From the NCBI RefSeq assembly GCF_002884445.1, contig NZ_KZ614144.1, positions 2,899,551-2,963,550 of the forward strand: a stretch of 64,000 nucleotides of DNA, written 5' to 3'. The notes under the pieces were generated by a model. The model did not search any database and had not been told where the DNA came from. It was given only the letters and a program-made list of their open reading frames with translations. Numbering within the stretch: position 1 is the stretch's first letter; the number at the start of each line of letters is the position of its first letter. This DNA comes from Paenibacillus castaneae (GTDB lineage Bacteria > Bacillota > Bacilli > Paenibacillales > Paenibacillaceae). The position numbers and the translations under genes are program-made. Positions 23,684 through 31,289 of the stretch are shown here, piece by piece.

Positions 23684-24694
23684 ATGAAAACACGTATTTT
23701 CTATTCACTGCTGCTTTCGCTGGTGCTTTTTGCATCAGCCGCGCTGGCAGGCTGCAGTAAAGGAGATTCGGATAAGGTGAAGGTACGAATAGGCGAAGTA
23801 ACAAGATCGCTGTTCTATGCACCGGAGTATGTAGCTGTAGCGAAAGGTTTTTTTGCAGATGAAGGCTTGGATATTGAATTGACGACGACACCGGGCGGCG
23901 ACAAAACGATGACAGCTTTGCTCTCGAATACGATCGATGTTGCGCTAGTGGGCTCGGAAACATCGATCTATGTGTATCAGCAAGGCTCGGATGATCCAAT
24001 TATTAACTTCGCACAGCTAACGCAAACGGACGGCACGTTTCTAGTAGCAAGAAAAGCGGATGAAAGCTTTGACTGGAACAAGCTGAAAGGCAGCACCTTC
24101 CTCGGTCAAAGAAAAGGCGGTATGCCGCAAATGGCTGGCGAATTTGCACTGAAGAAGCACGGGATAGATCCGAAAACGGATTTGGAGCTAATCCAAAACG
24201 TGGATTTTGCCAACATATCAGCAGCCTTTGCATCGGGAACAGGCGATTATGTGCAGCTGTTCGAGCCGACAGCTTCGATTTTTGAGAAGGAAGGCAAAGG
24301 CCACGTTGTCGCATCCTTCGGTACAGAGAGCGGACACTTGCCTTATACCGTATTTATGGCGAAGCAAAGCTATATAAACAAAAACAAAAAAACGATTCAA
24401 TCGTTCACAAATGCCGTGTATAAAGCTCAGAAATGGGTAGATAGCCATGATGCAAAAGCGATTGCGGATGTTGTAAAACCTTATTTCGACAATGTGGACA
24501 GCGATATTCTCGTAAGCTCTATCGACCGCTACAAAGCGCAGGGATCTTTCGCAACGGATCCGATCATCGATGAGGGAGAATGGAATAACTTGCTGGATGT
24601 TATTACAACTGCTGGTGAATTGCAAAAACGAACAGAGCACAAAGAGCTGGTCGACACTAGCTTTGCTGAGAAGGCTATAGAAGCGTTGAAATAA
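23684..24694 (+). CDS. ABC transporter substrate-binding lipoprotein, NMT1/SsuA/ThiY type
   Basis: An extracytoplasmic solute receptor of 336 residues. The N-terminal signal ends in a lipobox (ALAGC, Cys at about residue 23), so it is anchored to the membrane by lipidation. The mature part opens with VRIGEVTRSLFYAPEYVAVA and continues AKGFFADEGLDIELTTTPGG, the signature of NMT1-like receptors for sulfonates, nitrate or pyrimidine precursors. ATG at 23684 follows AGGAGGGACTACC. The ATPase and permease follow, so this is a complete importer. The ligand cannot be read from the sequence; no TPP riboswitch precedes the operon. Confidence 0.88.
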   Translation: MKTRIFYSLLLSLVLFASAALAGCSKGDSDKVKVRIGEVTRSLFYAPEYVAVAKGFFADEGLDIELTTTPGGDKTMTALLSNTIDVALVGSETSIYVYQQGSDDPIINFAQLTQTDGTFLVARKADESFDWNKLKGSTFLGQRKGGMPQMAGEFALKKHGIDPKTDLELIQNVDFANISAAFASGTGDYVQLFEPTASIFEKEGKGHVVASFGTESGHLPYTVFMAKQSYINKNKKTIQSFTNAVYKAQKWVDSHDAKAIADVVKPYFDNVDSDILVSSIDRYKAQGSFATDPIIDEGEWNNLLDVITTAGELQKRTEHKELVDTSFAEKAIEALK

Positions 24695-24722
24695 ACGCTG
24701 GTAAGGAAGTGAGGTTATAAGC

Positions 24723-25517
24723 ATGAACCATGATCCTGTGCTAGAGCTTCAGCAGCTGTCTCATGTTTATGTGAATGAAAAAGGAGCCTCGCTCGCGGTT
24801 GAGGAGATTGGGCTGAGCGTCTCGCGAGGTGAATTTGTTAGCCTTGTTGGACCTAGCGGCTGCGGCAAGACGACGCTGCTCAGCTTGCTCGCCGGGTTGT
24901 TTGCTCCGACGAAAGGCCGTGTGCTGCTGAATGGCGAGCTGGTCACAGGACCCTCGCCAAAGGTAGGCTATATGCTGCAGCAGGATTATTTATTTCCTTG
25001 GCGCACCATTAGAGATAATGCTGCTGTCGGACTGGAAATTAATGGTCATAAGACAGCTCAAGCTTTGAAGGAAGTTGATCATTTGCTGGCCGAGCTTGGA
25101 TTGCCGGGAGCAGGCAGCAGATACCCGCATGAGCTGTCGGGCGGGATGAGACAGCGAGTGGCACTAGCTAGAACGCTTGCTACAGAACCGGAGGTGCTCC
25201 TGCTTGATGAGCCCTTCTCCGCTCTTGATTTGCACATCAAACTTCAACTGGAGGACTTGGTGCAGCAAACACTTGCGAGGCTGGGCAAAACGGCTGTACT
25301 TGTCACGCATGACCTCGCGGAGGCAGTCGCGATGAGTGATCGTGTTATTGTGCTTGGACGCAATCCGGGCCATATTCGGTGCGAGCTGGAAATACCGCAG
25401 GAAATAAGGTTTGCAGCACCTATGGAGGCTCGCAAGCTGCCTGGCTTCCAAGACATATTCGAGCGCCTATGGGAGGAGCTAGAGGAGGAGGATGAAGGGA
25501 GGGGACCGAATGGATGA
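24723..25517 (+). CDS. ABC transporter ATP-binding protein (SsuB/TauB type)
   Basis: ATPase subunit of the importer, 264 residues. Visible are Walker A GPSGCGKTTLLSLLAG (about 39-54), the Q-loop LQQDYLFPWRTIRDN typical of the nitrate/sulfonate group, the signature LSGGMRQRVALARTLA (about 138-153), Walker B LLLDEPFSALD and the switch histidine VLVTHDLAEAV. It lies 28 bases after the receptor gene and overlaps the permease gene by eight bases. Confidence 0.94.
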   Translation: MNHDPVLELQQLSHVYVNEKGASLAVEEIGLSVSRGEFVSLVGPSGCGKTTLLSLLAGLFAPTKGRVLLNGELVTGPSPKVGYMLQQDYLFPWRTIRDNAAVGLEINGHKTAQALKEVDHLLAELGLPGAGSRYPHELSGGMRQRVALARTLATEPEVLLLDEPFSALDLHIKLQLEDLVQQTLARLGKTAVLVTHDLAEAVAMSDRVIVLGRNPGHIRCELEIPQEIRFAAPMEARKLPGFQDIFERLWEELEEEDEGRGPNG

Positions 25518-26409
25518 TCGTAATGAGATCAAGCAGGATCGATTGGCTGAAGCTCAGCAGAATCAGAATATAGCGGTTTTATCTGGTGCTCAGGAGGATC
25601 GTAATGACTGGATGAACGATCTTCATATTGCATATAAGCAGCGCAAGCGTCGCTTGACGACAGCGGTGTTGATGACGCAAGCGGTTATCCTCGTATTGTT
25701 TGTTGGGATATGGGAAGCAGCAGGGCGAAACAATTGGATTGATCCGTTATTATTCAGCTTTCCATCCAAGCTGTTTGCACAGCTTTGGAAGACAATGGCT
25801 GACGGCTCCATCTGGCCTCACGTCGGAGTAACGGTAGCAGAGACTGTAGCTGGCTTTGCACTTGGCACACTTATTGGCACAGCTATTGCAGCAACGCTGT
25901 GGTGGTTTCCTTTTCTATCCCGTGTATTAGATCCCTACTTGGTTGTGCTCAACAGCATGCCGAAGGTTGCGCTTGGGCCGATCTTTATCGTCGGGTTAGG
26001 CTCGGGATTTATGTCAATTGTGGCGATAACATTATCTGTGACTGTAATTATTACTACTTTAAATATTTACAATCGATTCGCAGAAATTGACAGCGGCTAT
26101 ATTAAGGTGGTTAGACTGCTTGGCGCTACGCGCTCACAGCTGTTTCGACTTGTCATATTGCCTGGCTCATTCCCCGTTATTATTTCGACGCTTAAGGTCA
26201 ATGTCGGGCTGGCGTGGGTCGGGGTCATGGTCGGCGAGTTCCTCGTTGCAAATATGGGGCTCGGCTATCTGATCATATACGGCTTCCAAGTATTTAATTT
26301 CACGCTGGTCTTATCAAGCTTAATTGTCATCGCTGTCGTTGCTACAATAATGTATCAGCTTGTAGCCTTGCTTGAGAAGCGGTTGACGGCAGGCTGGCGT
26401 GAACGGTAG
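25510..26409 (+). CDS. ABC transporter permease (SsuC/TauC type)
   Basis: Permease subunit of about 299 residues. A hydrophilic N-terminal stretch of about 45 residues, rich in Q, N and D, precedes six hydrophobic segments; the EAA loop reads EIDSGYIKVVRLLGATRSQLFRLVILPGS. ATG at 25510 is chosen over 25492 because GGGAGGGG lies directly in front of it. The long polar N-terminal extension is unusual for this family and may be cytoplasmic and disordered. Confidence 0.9.
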   Translation: MDDRNEIKQDRLAEAQQNQNIAVLSGAQEDRNDWMNDLHIAYKQRKRRLTTAVLMTQAVILVLFVGIWEAAGRNNWIDPLLFSFPSKLFAQLWKTMADGSIWPHVGVTVAETVAGFALGTLIGTAIAATLWWFPFLSRVLDPYLVVLNSMPKVALGPIFIVGLGSGFMSIVAITLSVTVIITTLNIYNRFAEIDSGYIKVVRLLGATRSQLFRLVILPGSFPVIISTLKVNVGLAWVGVMVGEFLVANMGLGYLIIYGFQVFNFTLVLSSLIVIAVVATIMYQLVALLEKRLTAGWRER

Positions 26410-26447
26410 GATAGGAAATAAAATTCTACCACTTGCGAGGTAACGAG

Positions 26448-27425
26448 ATGGGCATTCGTATTATCAAAACGGCGCTTGCCGCTATAGCAGCTATTTATAC
26501 CGCTGCTTATTTTGGACTTGAACCGCCGCTCAGCGCCGGTATTCTTGCTATACTCGGCGTTGAAGTGACGCGGGCGAAAGGGCTTAAGGGTGCAGCGGTT
26601 CGTTTCATCGCTTCTGTGCTGGGGCTGTTCTTCGCATCGCTCATTTTTACATTATTAGGATTTCATATATGGGTGGTTGCTGTATTTATTTTGCTTACAT
26701 TTCCGGTGCTCTCCCAGTTTCAATTAAAGAACGGAATAGTGACAAGCTCGGTTATCGTTTTTCATTTGTTCAATTATGGACAAGTTTCATGGGACATTAT
26801 CGGCAATGAAATCCTGCTGCTCATTGCAGGGCTTGGCTGGGCAACATTTCTTAACATGATCTATATGCCGAAGGATGAGCAACATCTAAGCTCGCAGCGG
26901 CATCTAATTGAGCAAAGCTTTGGCGTCATATTTCAAGAGATGTCTTTGACCCTTCGCAATCCTTCACATATATGGAATGGCGAAGAGATTTTAACAGCGT
27001 ATAATGCGATCGAGAAGGGCGCTCAATCCTCTGTGCGAAATTTGGAAAATCGCATATGGGGACATGAGCCATACTGGCCGACTTATTTCGAGATGAGGCG
27101 GCAGCAGCTGGAATCGGTTCAGCAGATGCTTGCGGAGATGGCGCTTATATATGCTAGGTTTCCACAAGCGGTGTTGGTTGCCGAGCTGCTTGATCAGCTG
27201 TCCAGCGATGTGAAATCTGATGTATATCGAGGAATCGTAGATGAACGTCTGAATGAATTGTCACAGTTATTCCAAACGATGCCGCTGCCGCAAACTCGTG
27301 AAGAATTCGAGGTGCGCGCAGCCCTGCTCATGCTCCTGCATGAGTTGCAGCGGTTTATGAGCGTTGCCAAACGCTTGAAAAAAAGAAGCAATGACTCTGC
27401 AGAGCGTCAGTCGGACAAGCAGTAG
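26448..27425 (+). CDS. Aromatic acid exporter family protein (ArAE_1/DUF939)
   Basis: A 325-residue membrane protein. The N-terminal half has about four to five hydrophobic segments (IIKTALAAIAAIYTAAYFG, LSAGILAILGVEVTRAKGL, ...), and the C-terminal half is a soluble helical domain ending in a lysine-rich tail. The arrangement matches B. subtilis YqjA and the ArAE_1 family, named for similarity to aromatic acid efflux proteins; the actual substrate is unknown. ATG at 26448 has AGGT six bases upstream. It follows the ABC permease by 38 bases and may be in the same transcript. Confidence 0.85.
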   Translation: MGIRIIKTALAAIAAIYTAAYFGLEPPLSAGILAILGVEVTRAKGLKGAAVRFIASVLGLFFASLIFTLLGFHIWVVAVFILLTFPVLSQFQLKNGIVTSSVIVFHLFNYGQVSWDIIGNEILLLIAGLGWATFLNMIYMPKDEQHLSSQRHLIEQSFGVIFQEMSLTLRNPSHIWNGEEILTAYNAIEKGAQSSVRNLENRIWGHEPYWPTYFEMRRQQLESVQQMLAEMALIYARFPQAVLVAELLDQLSSDVKSDVYRGIVDERLNELSQLFQTMPLPQTREEFEVRAALLMLLHELQRFMSVAKRLKKRSNDSAERQSDKQ

Positions 27426-27504
27426 GTGCCTGCTGTAGTTGCCTAAAAGCATGGAGCTTTTCCTGTTAGTAGTCGGGGAGGAGAAGTTCATTTATCGAAC
27501 AATG

Positions 27505-27530
27505 GAGCATCGTTGGATGCTCTTTTTTTT
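27505..27530 (+). terminator. Strong terminator after the ArAE gene
   Basis: GAGCATC (27505-27511), loop GTTG, GATGCTC (27516-27522), then eight T. A second small hairpin AAAAGC/GCTTTT lies at 27445-27461. Confidence 0.9.
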
Positions 27531-27684
27531 GTGCGATTGGCCATTGCGTGGAAGAGGGCAGAATGACTCCATGCCCGGAACAACTCAAAAAACATACGAT
27601 AAATATCCAATGGTTGATGGTACAAGCCAATCTACTTTCTCTAGCATATGATGTGCTATGAAATGATAGATTGGGGGTAAAAAT

Positions 27685-28293
27685 ATGCATTGGATTTCGA
27701 TTATATTAATAGGGATGGCTTCAAACATTGATAACTTAGGGATCGGTGTATCGTATGGCGCACGATCATTAAGGATTCCAATTCTATCAAACTTATTTAT
27801 TGCTATTCTCGCAATGGTTGCAGCTTATGCATCGATTACAATGGGAGGGTTCATATCCGGATATTTCCCGAAAGAGTATGCAAATGTAATCGGCGGCATC
27901 ATCATTATCGGATTGGGAATATGGAGCTTCAAGCCTAGGGCTGAATCAAGACGCGCAGCTAAATTTAGGAAGGCTTGCAAGAAAGAATCGTTTGCACCAT
28001 TTGAGAAGCTGTGGGCTGGAAATCTGAATCCGGTTCACGTTATCTCGTGGAAACAGTCCATTTCTCTTGGATTTGCTCTTTCCATAAATGGAATGGCAAT
28101 GGGCTTCGGAGCTGGAGTGACAGGTACCCAGCCTTTAATGACAACAATCTCGATTGGTGTTTTCTCGCTCATCACGGTTGCTATTGGGGAAAGAATTGGC
28201 TATCTGATTGCCAGAACATGGTTAGGCAAGTACTCAAATATTATTGGCGGGCTGATGCTTATCAGCATTGGTCTCTATGAAATATTTTTTTGA
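27685..28293 (+). CDS. ytaF: Sporulation membrane protein YtaF
   Basis: A 202-residue polytopic protein with about six membrane segments, related to the MntP manganese exporters. The start ISIILIGMASNIDNLGIGVSYGARS carries the Asp/Asn-rich repeat of this group, and the second half repeats the theme (LGFALSINGMAMGFGAGVTG). YtaF is made during sporulation in Bacillus; its exact transport role is unsettled. GGGGGTAAAAAT precedes the ATG. It stands alone between two terminators. Confidence 0.87.
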   Translation: MHWISIILIGMASNIDNLGIGVSYGARSLRIPILSNLFIAILAMVAAYASITMGGFISGYFPKEYANVIGGIIIIGLGIWSFKPRAESRRAAKFRKACKKESFAPFEKLWAGNLNPVHVISWKQSISLGFALSINGMAMGFGAGVTGTQPLMTTISIGVFSLITVAIGERIGYLIARTWLGKYSNIIGGLMLISIGLYEIFF

Positions 28294-28315
28294 ATAGCCC
28301 CAATGCTAACTAAAT

Positions 28316-28349
28316 AGAAGGTGCAGGAGTCAGCCTGGCCTTCTTTTTA
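28316..28349 (+). terminator. Terminator of ytaF
   Basis: AGAAGG...CAGG (28317-28327) pairs with CCTG...CCTTCT (28334-28344) with one bulge, followed by TTTT. Between here and cotE the gap (to 28635) also holds an eight-base inverted repeat, GGCGTTTG (28533-28540) and CAAACGCC (28577-28584), and a CATACACT box. Confidence 0.8.
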
Positions 28350-28593
28350 TTGAATATGTGGAAATCCAGCGGCTGCTTTACATCAGATAGGTCATAATCG
28401 CCATCCTACCAGAATAAACTAAAAAAGCTTTATTTCTTATTCATTTCTTCAATAAATGCTTTTAGGCAGCATTTCAATTACTCTCATACATACGTAGATT
28501 GCTGAAAAGGCGCGAAAAGGCTTTGTTTTAAAGGCGTTTGCAAAATAAATTTGTTCGATCAGACTTGTTTAATCAACAAACGCCTACGTCCAG

Positions 28594-28601
28594 CATACAC
28601 T
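28594..28601 (+). promoter_or_regulatory. cotE: Possible mother-cell sigma factor -10 element of cotE
   Basis: CATACACT matches the sigma-E -10 consensus (CATACAnT) exactly and lies 34 bases before the cotE start. The -35 region (around 28573-28579) matches poorly. B. subtilis cotE is known to use sigma-E and sigma-K promoters, so the position is reasonable but the call rests on one element. Confidence 0.35.
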
Positions 28602-28635
28602 TTAATTGAATGATTGTATGGAGGAGGTTAAATCA

Positions 28636-29199
28636 ATGACTATTGCAGATAAACAGCTCCAGTACAGAGAAATAATTACTAAGGCTGTCTGCGGCAAAGG
28701 TCGTAAGTTTTCCACTGTAACCCATACCGTAACACCGCCTCATCATCCTACCAGTATTCTTGGTGCATGGATTATCAATCATCAATATGAAGCGGTTCGT
28801 TCGGGAGACGGAATTGAGGTAATTGGTACTTACGATATCAATATCTGGTATTCGTACAGCAAAAACTCACAAACAGACGTAGCTAAAGAATCCGTCAGTT
28901 ACGTTGAGCATGTCAACCTGTCTTATGTAGATCCGAAGCATCGGCCATCTACGGTAGAGGTGTCTGCCGATGTAATCCAGGAACCGAACTGCATCGAAGC
29001 TAATATTTCGACGAATGGCTCCGGTGTTGTGGTGCGCGTAGAGCGTGAGTTTTCAGTGGAATTAGTTGCCGAGACTAAAGTTTGTGTAGCCGTACTTCCA
29101 GGAGGCTGCAGCGACCTGGACGGCAAAGATTTGGAATTCAGCCTCGGCGATGACGATTATGAGGACTTGGATCCAGATTTGCTGGACGACGAGCTTTAA
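28636..29199 (+). CDS. cotE: Outer spore coat morphogenetic protein CotE
   Basis: Organises assembly of the outer coat around the forespore. The 187-residue protein begins LQYREIITKAVCGKGRKFS and continues with the conserved TPPHHPTSILGAWIINHQYEA and YDINIWYSYSKNSQT. It ends in a strongly acidic tail (DDDYEDLDPDLLDDEL) as in other CotE proteins, which is thought to bind client coat proteins. ATG at 28636 is chosen because GGAGGT lies directly upstream; the frame opens earlier at 28606. The gene sits upstream of mutS, as in many Bacillales genomes. Confidence 0.93.
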   Translation: MTIADKQLQYREIITKAVCGKGRKFSTVTHTVTPPHHPTSILGAWIINHQYEAVRSGDGIEVIGTYDINIWYSYSKNSQTDVAKESVSYVEHVNLSYVDPKHRPSTVEVSADVIQEPNCIEANISTNGSGVVVRVEREFSVELVAETKVCVAVLPGGCSDLDGKDLEFSLGDDDYEDLDPDLLDDEL

Positions 29200-29254
29200 G
29201 CAAGCAGGGAAGCTTTGCTGTTTAGGTATCATATGCTGCGCAAGCGGCAAATTC

Positions 29255-29280
29255 GAGGGCGAAAGCCCTCTCTTTTTTTT
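29255..29280 (+). terminator. Terminator of cotE
   Basis: GAGGGC (29255-29260), tetraloop GAAA, GCCCTC (29265-29270), then TC and eight T. A textbook intrinsic terminator. Confidence 0.92.
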
Positions 29281-29325
29281 GAATTGTAAAAAAGGGCTCA
29301 TGATGAAAAAAAGGCGGGAAATAGG

Positions 29326-30768
29326 ATGGCTTCGACGTGGATTTGGCGTGGCAGCTATGATCGATTAGAGAAGGTAACGTATGATGAGCGAGCTCTTCAT
29401 ACGTCAGGAGAGAGAAGCGGGACGCCGATTCATGCGCAGCCTTGGACGAATGTGCTGCCGGGTGATGCGGTTATTGCGTGTTCAGCTGCCCGTGCGATAG
29501 AGAGCAGCCGGTTTAAAGGTGTATGGCTGCTTAACGTTAATGGGCAATTGGTTGAACGGATGACGGATGAGGAGAAGCAGCGAATTTGGCGCAGAACGGG
29601 TTTGTTTGGGGGCAATCGTCTTGACAACGAGCGTTATTACCGAGTAAGCGTGGTTCATTTGGAACCGGTGGAGATGCTTCGTATTGACGCTTCCGGCAAA
29701 GTGTCTAACGGAAAGCCGATTGTTCGAGCGGAGCCAGCGAACGTACACAGTATCGGGCAATGGCCGGAGGACCAAGCATTGCGGCGGGTGGTACGTACCG
29801 CCGTACAAGCGCTTTACGCGCTTGGCCTCGATATCGGCGAGGCCGAGGTCGCGCTCGGCGGGGACGGGCGGACTGCCGTCCGGGCAGCTTGGCCGATGCT
29901 GAGGGATACGAGGCTGGAGGCCGTGATGCTGCGGCGATTCGCGGTGTGGCATGCCGCGGCGGGAGCGGAGGCTGCGGATAGGGGGCCGCTGCTCATCGGC
30001 GCCGATCCGGAGTTTGTGCTTGTGACGCCGGCTGGAAAGGTAGCGTCGGCGTCACGTTTCTTCGGAGCTGGCGTCGGCGGCGCAGCAGGAGCCGACGCCG
30101 TGCTCATCGGGCGACGGCTGCTTTATCCCGTCGCCGAGCTGCGGCCTGAGCCGGCCGAGGACCCGGCCGCGCTCGCCGCGAATGTGCGGCGCCTGCTGCT
30201 GCGCGCCGCCGACCGTATCAGCGACCCCGCTTTGCGCTGGGCCGCTGGAGCAATGCCCGTGCCGGGGCTGGCGCTCGGCGGGCACATCCACCTAAGCGGA
30301 GCGCCGCTTACCAGCCGCTTGCTCCGCCTGCTCGACAGCTGCGCGGCTTTCCCGCTCGCTCTCGTAGAGGACCCCGCTGGGCGGGCTCGACGTCCCCGTT
30401 ACGGTACGCTCGGGGACTTCCGCCAGCAGCCGCACGGCGGGTTCGAGTACCGCACGCTGCCGAGCTGGCTGATCTCGCCGGCAGCGGCCAAAGCCGCCTT
30501 CGCGCTGGCGCTGCTGTGCGCCCGCGAGGCGGAGCATCTCCATTACATACCTGCTCTGGAAGAGCGGTATGCAGCAGCTTATTACGCCGGCGACCGCGCC
30601 GAGCTTGCCGGCTGCTTGGACGGCATCGCGTCGTCTATCTCCGCTGCCGCCAGCTACGAGGAATTAGCGCCCTATATCGAGCCGCTGTTCCAAGCGGCCA
30701 GAAGCGGGCACACTTGGGATGAAAGCACCGATATTCGGGTGAAATGGCGAATACCGATGACGAAATAA
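29326..30768 (+). CDS. Putative amidoligase, phiEco32-like COOH-NH2 ligase type 2 family
   Basis: A 480-residue protein resembling the ATP-grasp-related family named after a phiEco32 phage protein, predicted to join a carboxyl to an amine. Landmarks are PLLIGADPEFVLVTPAGKV (about 221-239), the GHIHLSGAPL segment (about 317-326), and FEYRTLPSWLISP (about 371-383), with Asp, Glu, His and Arg where a glutamine-synthetase-like ligase needs them. The region from about 29800 to 30650 is far richer in G+C than the rest of the window and alanine-rich. It lies between cotE and mutS; a role in spore coat or cell-envelope modification is inferred from position only. Substrates unknown. Confidence 0.75.
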   Translation: MASTWIWRGSYDRLEKVTYDERALHTSGERSGTPIHAQPWTNVLPGDAVIACSAARAIESSRFKGVWLLNVNGQLVERMTDEEKQRIWRRTGLFGGNRLDNERYYRVSVVHLEPVEMLRIDASGKVSNGKPIVRAEPANVHSIGQWPEDQALRRVVRTAVQALYALGLDIGEAEVALGGDGRTAVRAAWPMLRDTRLEAVMLRRFAVWHAAAGAEAADRGPLLIGADPEFVLVTPAGKVASASRFFGAGVGGAAGADAVLIGRRLLYPVAELRPEPAEDPAALAANVRRLLLRAADRISDPALRWAAGAMPVPGLALGGHIHLSGAPLTSRLLRLLDSCAAFPLALVEDPAGRARRPRYGTLGDFRQQPHGGFEYRTLPSWLISPAAAKAAFALALLCAREAEHLHYIPALEERYAAAYYAGDRAELAGCLDGIASSISAAASYEELAPYIEPLFQAARSGHTWDESTDIRVKWRIPMTK

Positions 30769-31046
30769 GGGATGAGGGGCTGTAAATCGAGTGCTGCATT
30801 GTTATCTCACAGAGTTAGGTGCTGAGTTCGTTTCAGCATTTGATGTTACAGTCCGCGTACGGAGTCAATGGTGATCATTAGTTTCAGTTTTTGGAATTAA
30901 CTCATATATTTTCCAATAAACTGCTGAGAAAGCAGCGTATAATTTCATTTTTTAACACTAAACCGTTCTATCCACATCAATTTTCTCTATTAATTTCATA
31001 TTCTGATGTTAAATCATATTCCTCATGATGCATTCAGCAAGCAAAG

Positions 31047-31086
31047 CAGCCGAACAGGTGTAGAAACCATGCTCGGCTGTTTTATT
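31047..31086 (+). terminator. Hairpin/terminator, copy 1 of a dispersed repeat
   Basis: CAGCCGA (31047-31053) pairs with TCGGCTG (31073-31079), followed by TTTTATT. The whole 37-base unit recurs in inverted orientation at 48851-48890. The gap from 30769 to 31289 otherwise contains only a small hairpin (TGCTGA/TCAGCA at 30820-30838) and the mutS promoter candidate. Confidence 0.7.
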
Positions 31087-31156
31087 GTTCTCTAGTAGTC
31101 GTTTTACTCACTATTGGAACACCTCCTTCTTGCTTATGGCGCGTGTCGGCTCCGCT

Positions 31157-31165
31157 TGTTATAAT
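31157..31165 (+). promoter_or_regulatory. Candidate extended -10 promoter of mutSL
   Basis: TGTTATAAT is a perfect extended -10 about 125 bases before mutS. No good -35 is seen, as is common with extended -10 promoters. Confidence 0.4.
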
Positions 31166-31289
31166 AGATATCTGATGTTTACAGCATGGCAAGCTAATGA
31201 TCAGTACAATACTGGAATTTATTTAATGGAATTAAGTATTGAATGGCGGACGAGGTTTCGCTTTATCAGATATGTTGAGGAGGATCGGA

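Noticed and set aside
27445..27461. AAAAGC/GCTTTT hairpin as the terminator of the ArAE gene
   Set aside because: The stem is only six base pairs with a poor T-run; the hairpin at 27505 is clearly stronger.
28464..28492. CATACATA near 28485 as a sigma-E promoter of cotE
   Set aside because: The -35 region at the required distance (TAGGCAG-like) does not match, and the site is about 150 bases from cotE; the CATACACT at 28594 is a better candidate.
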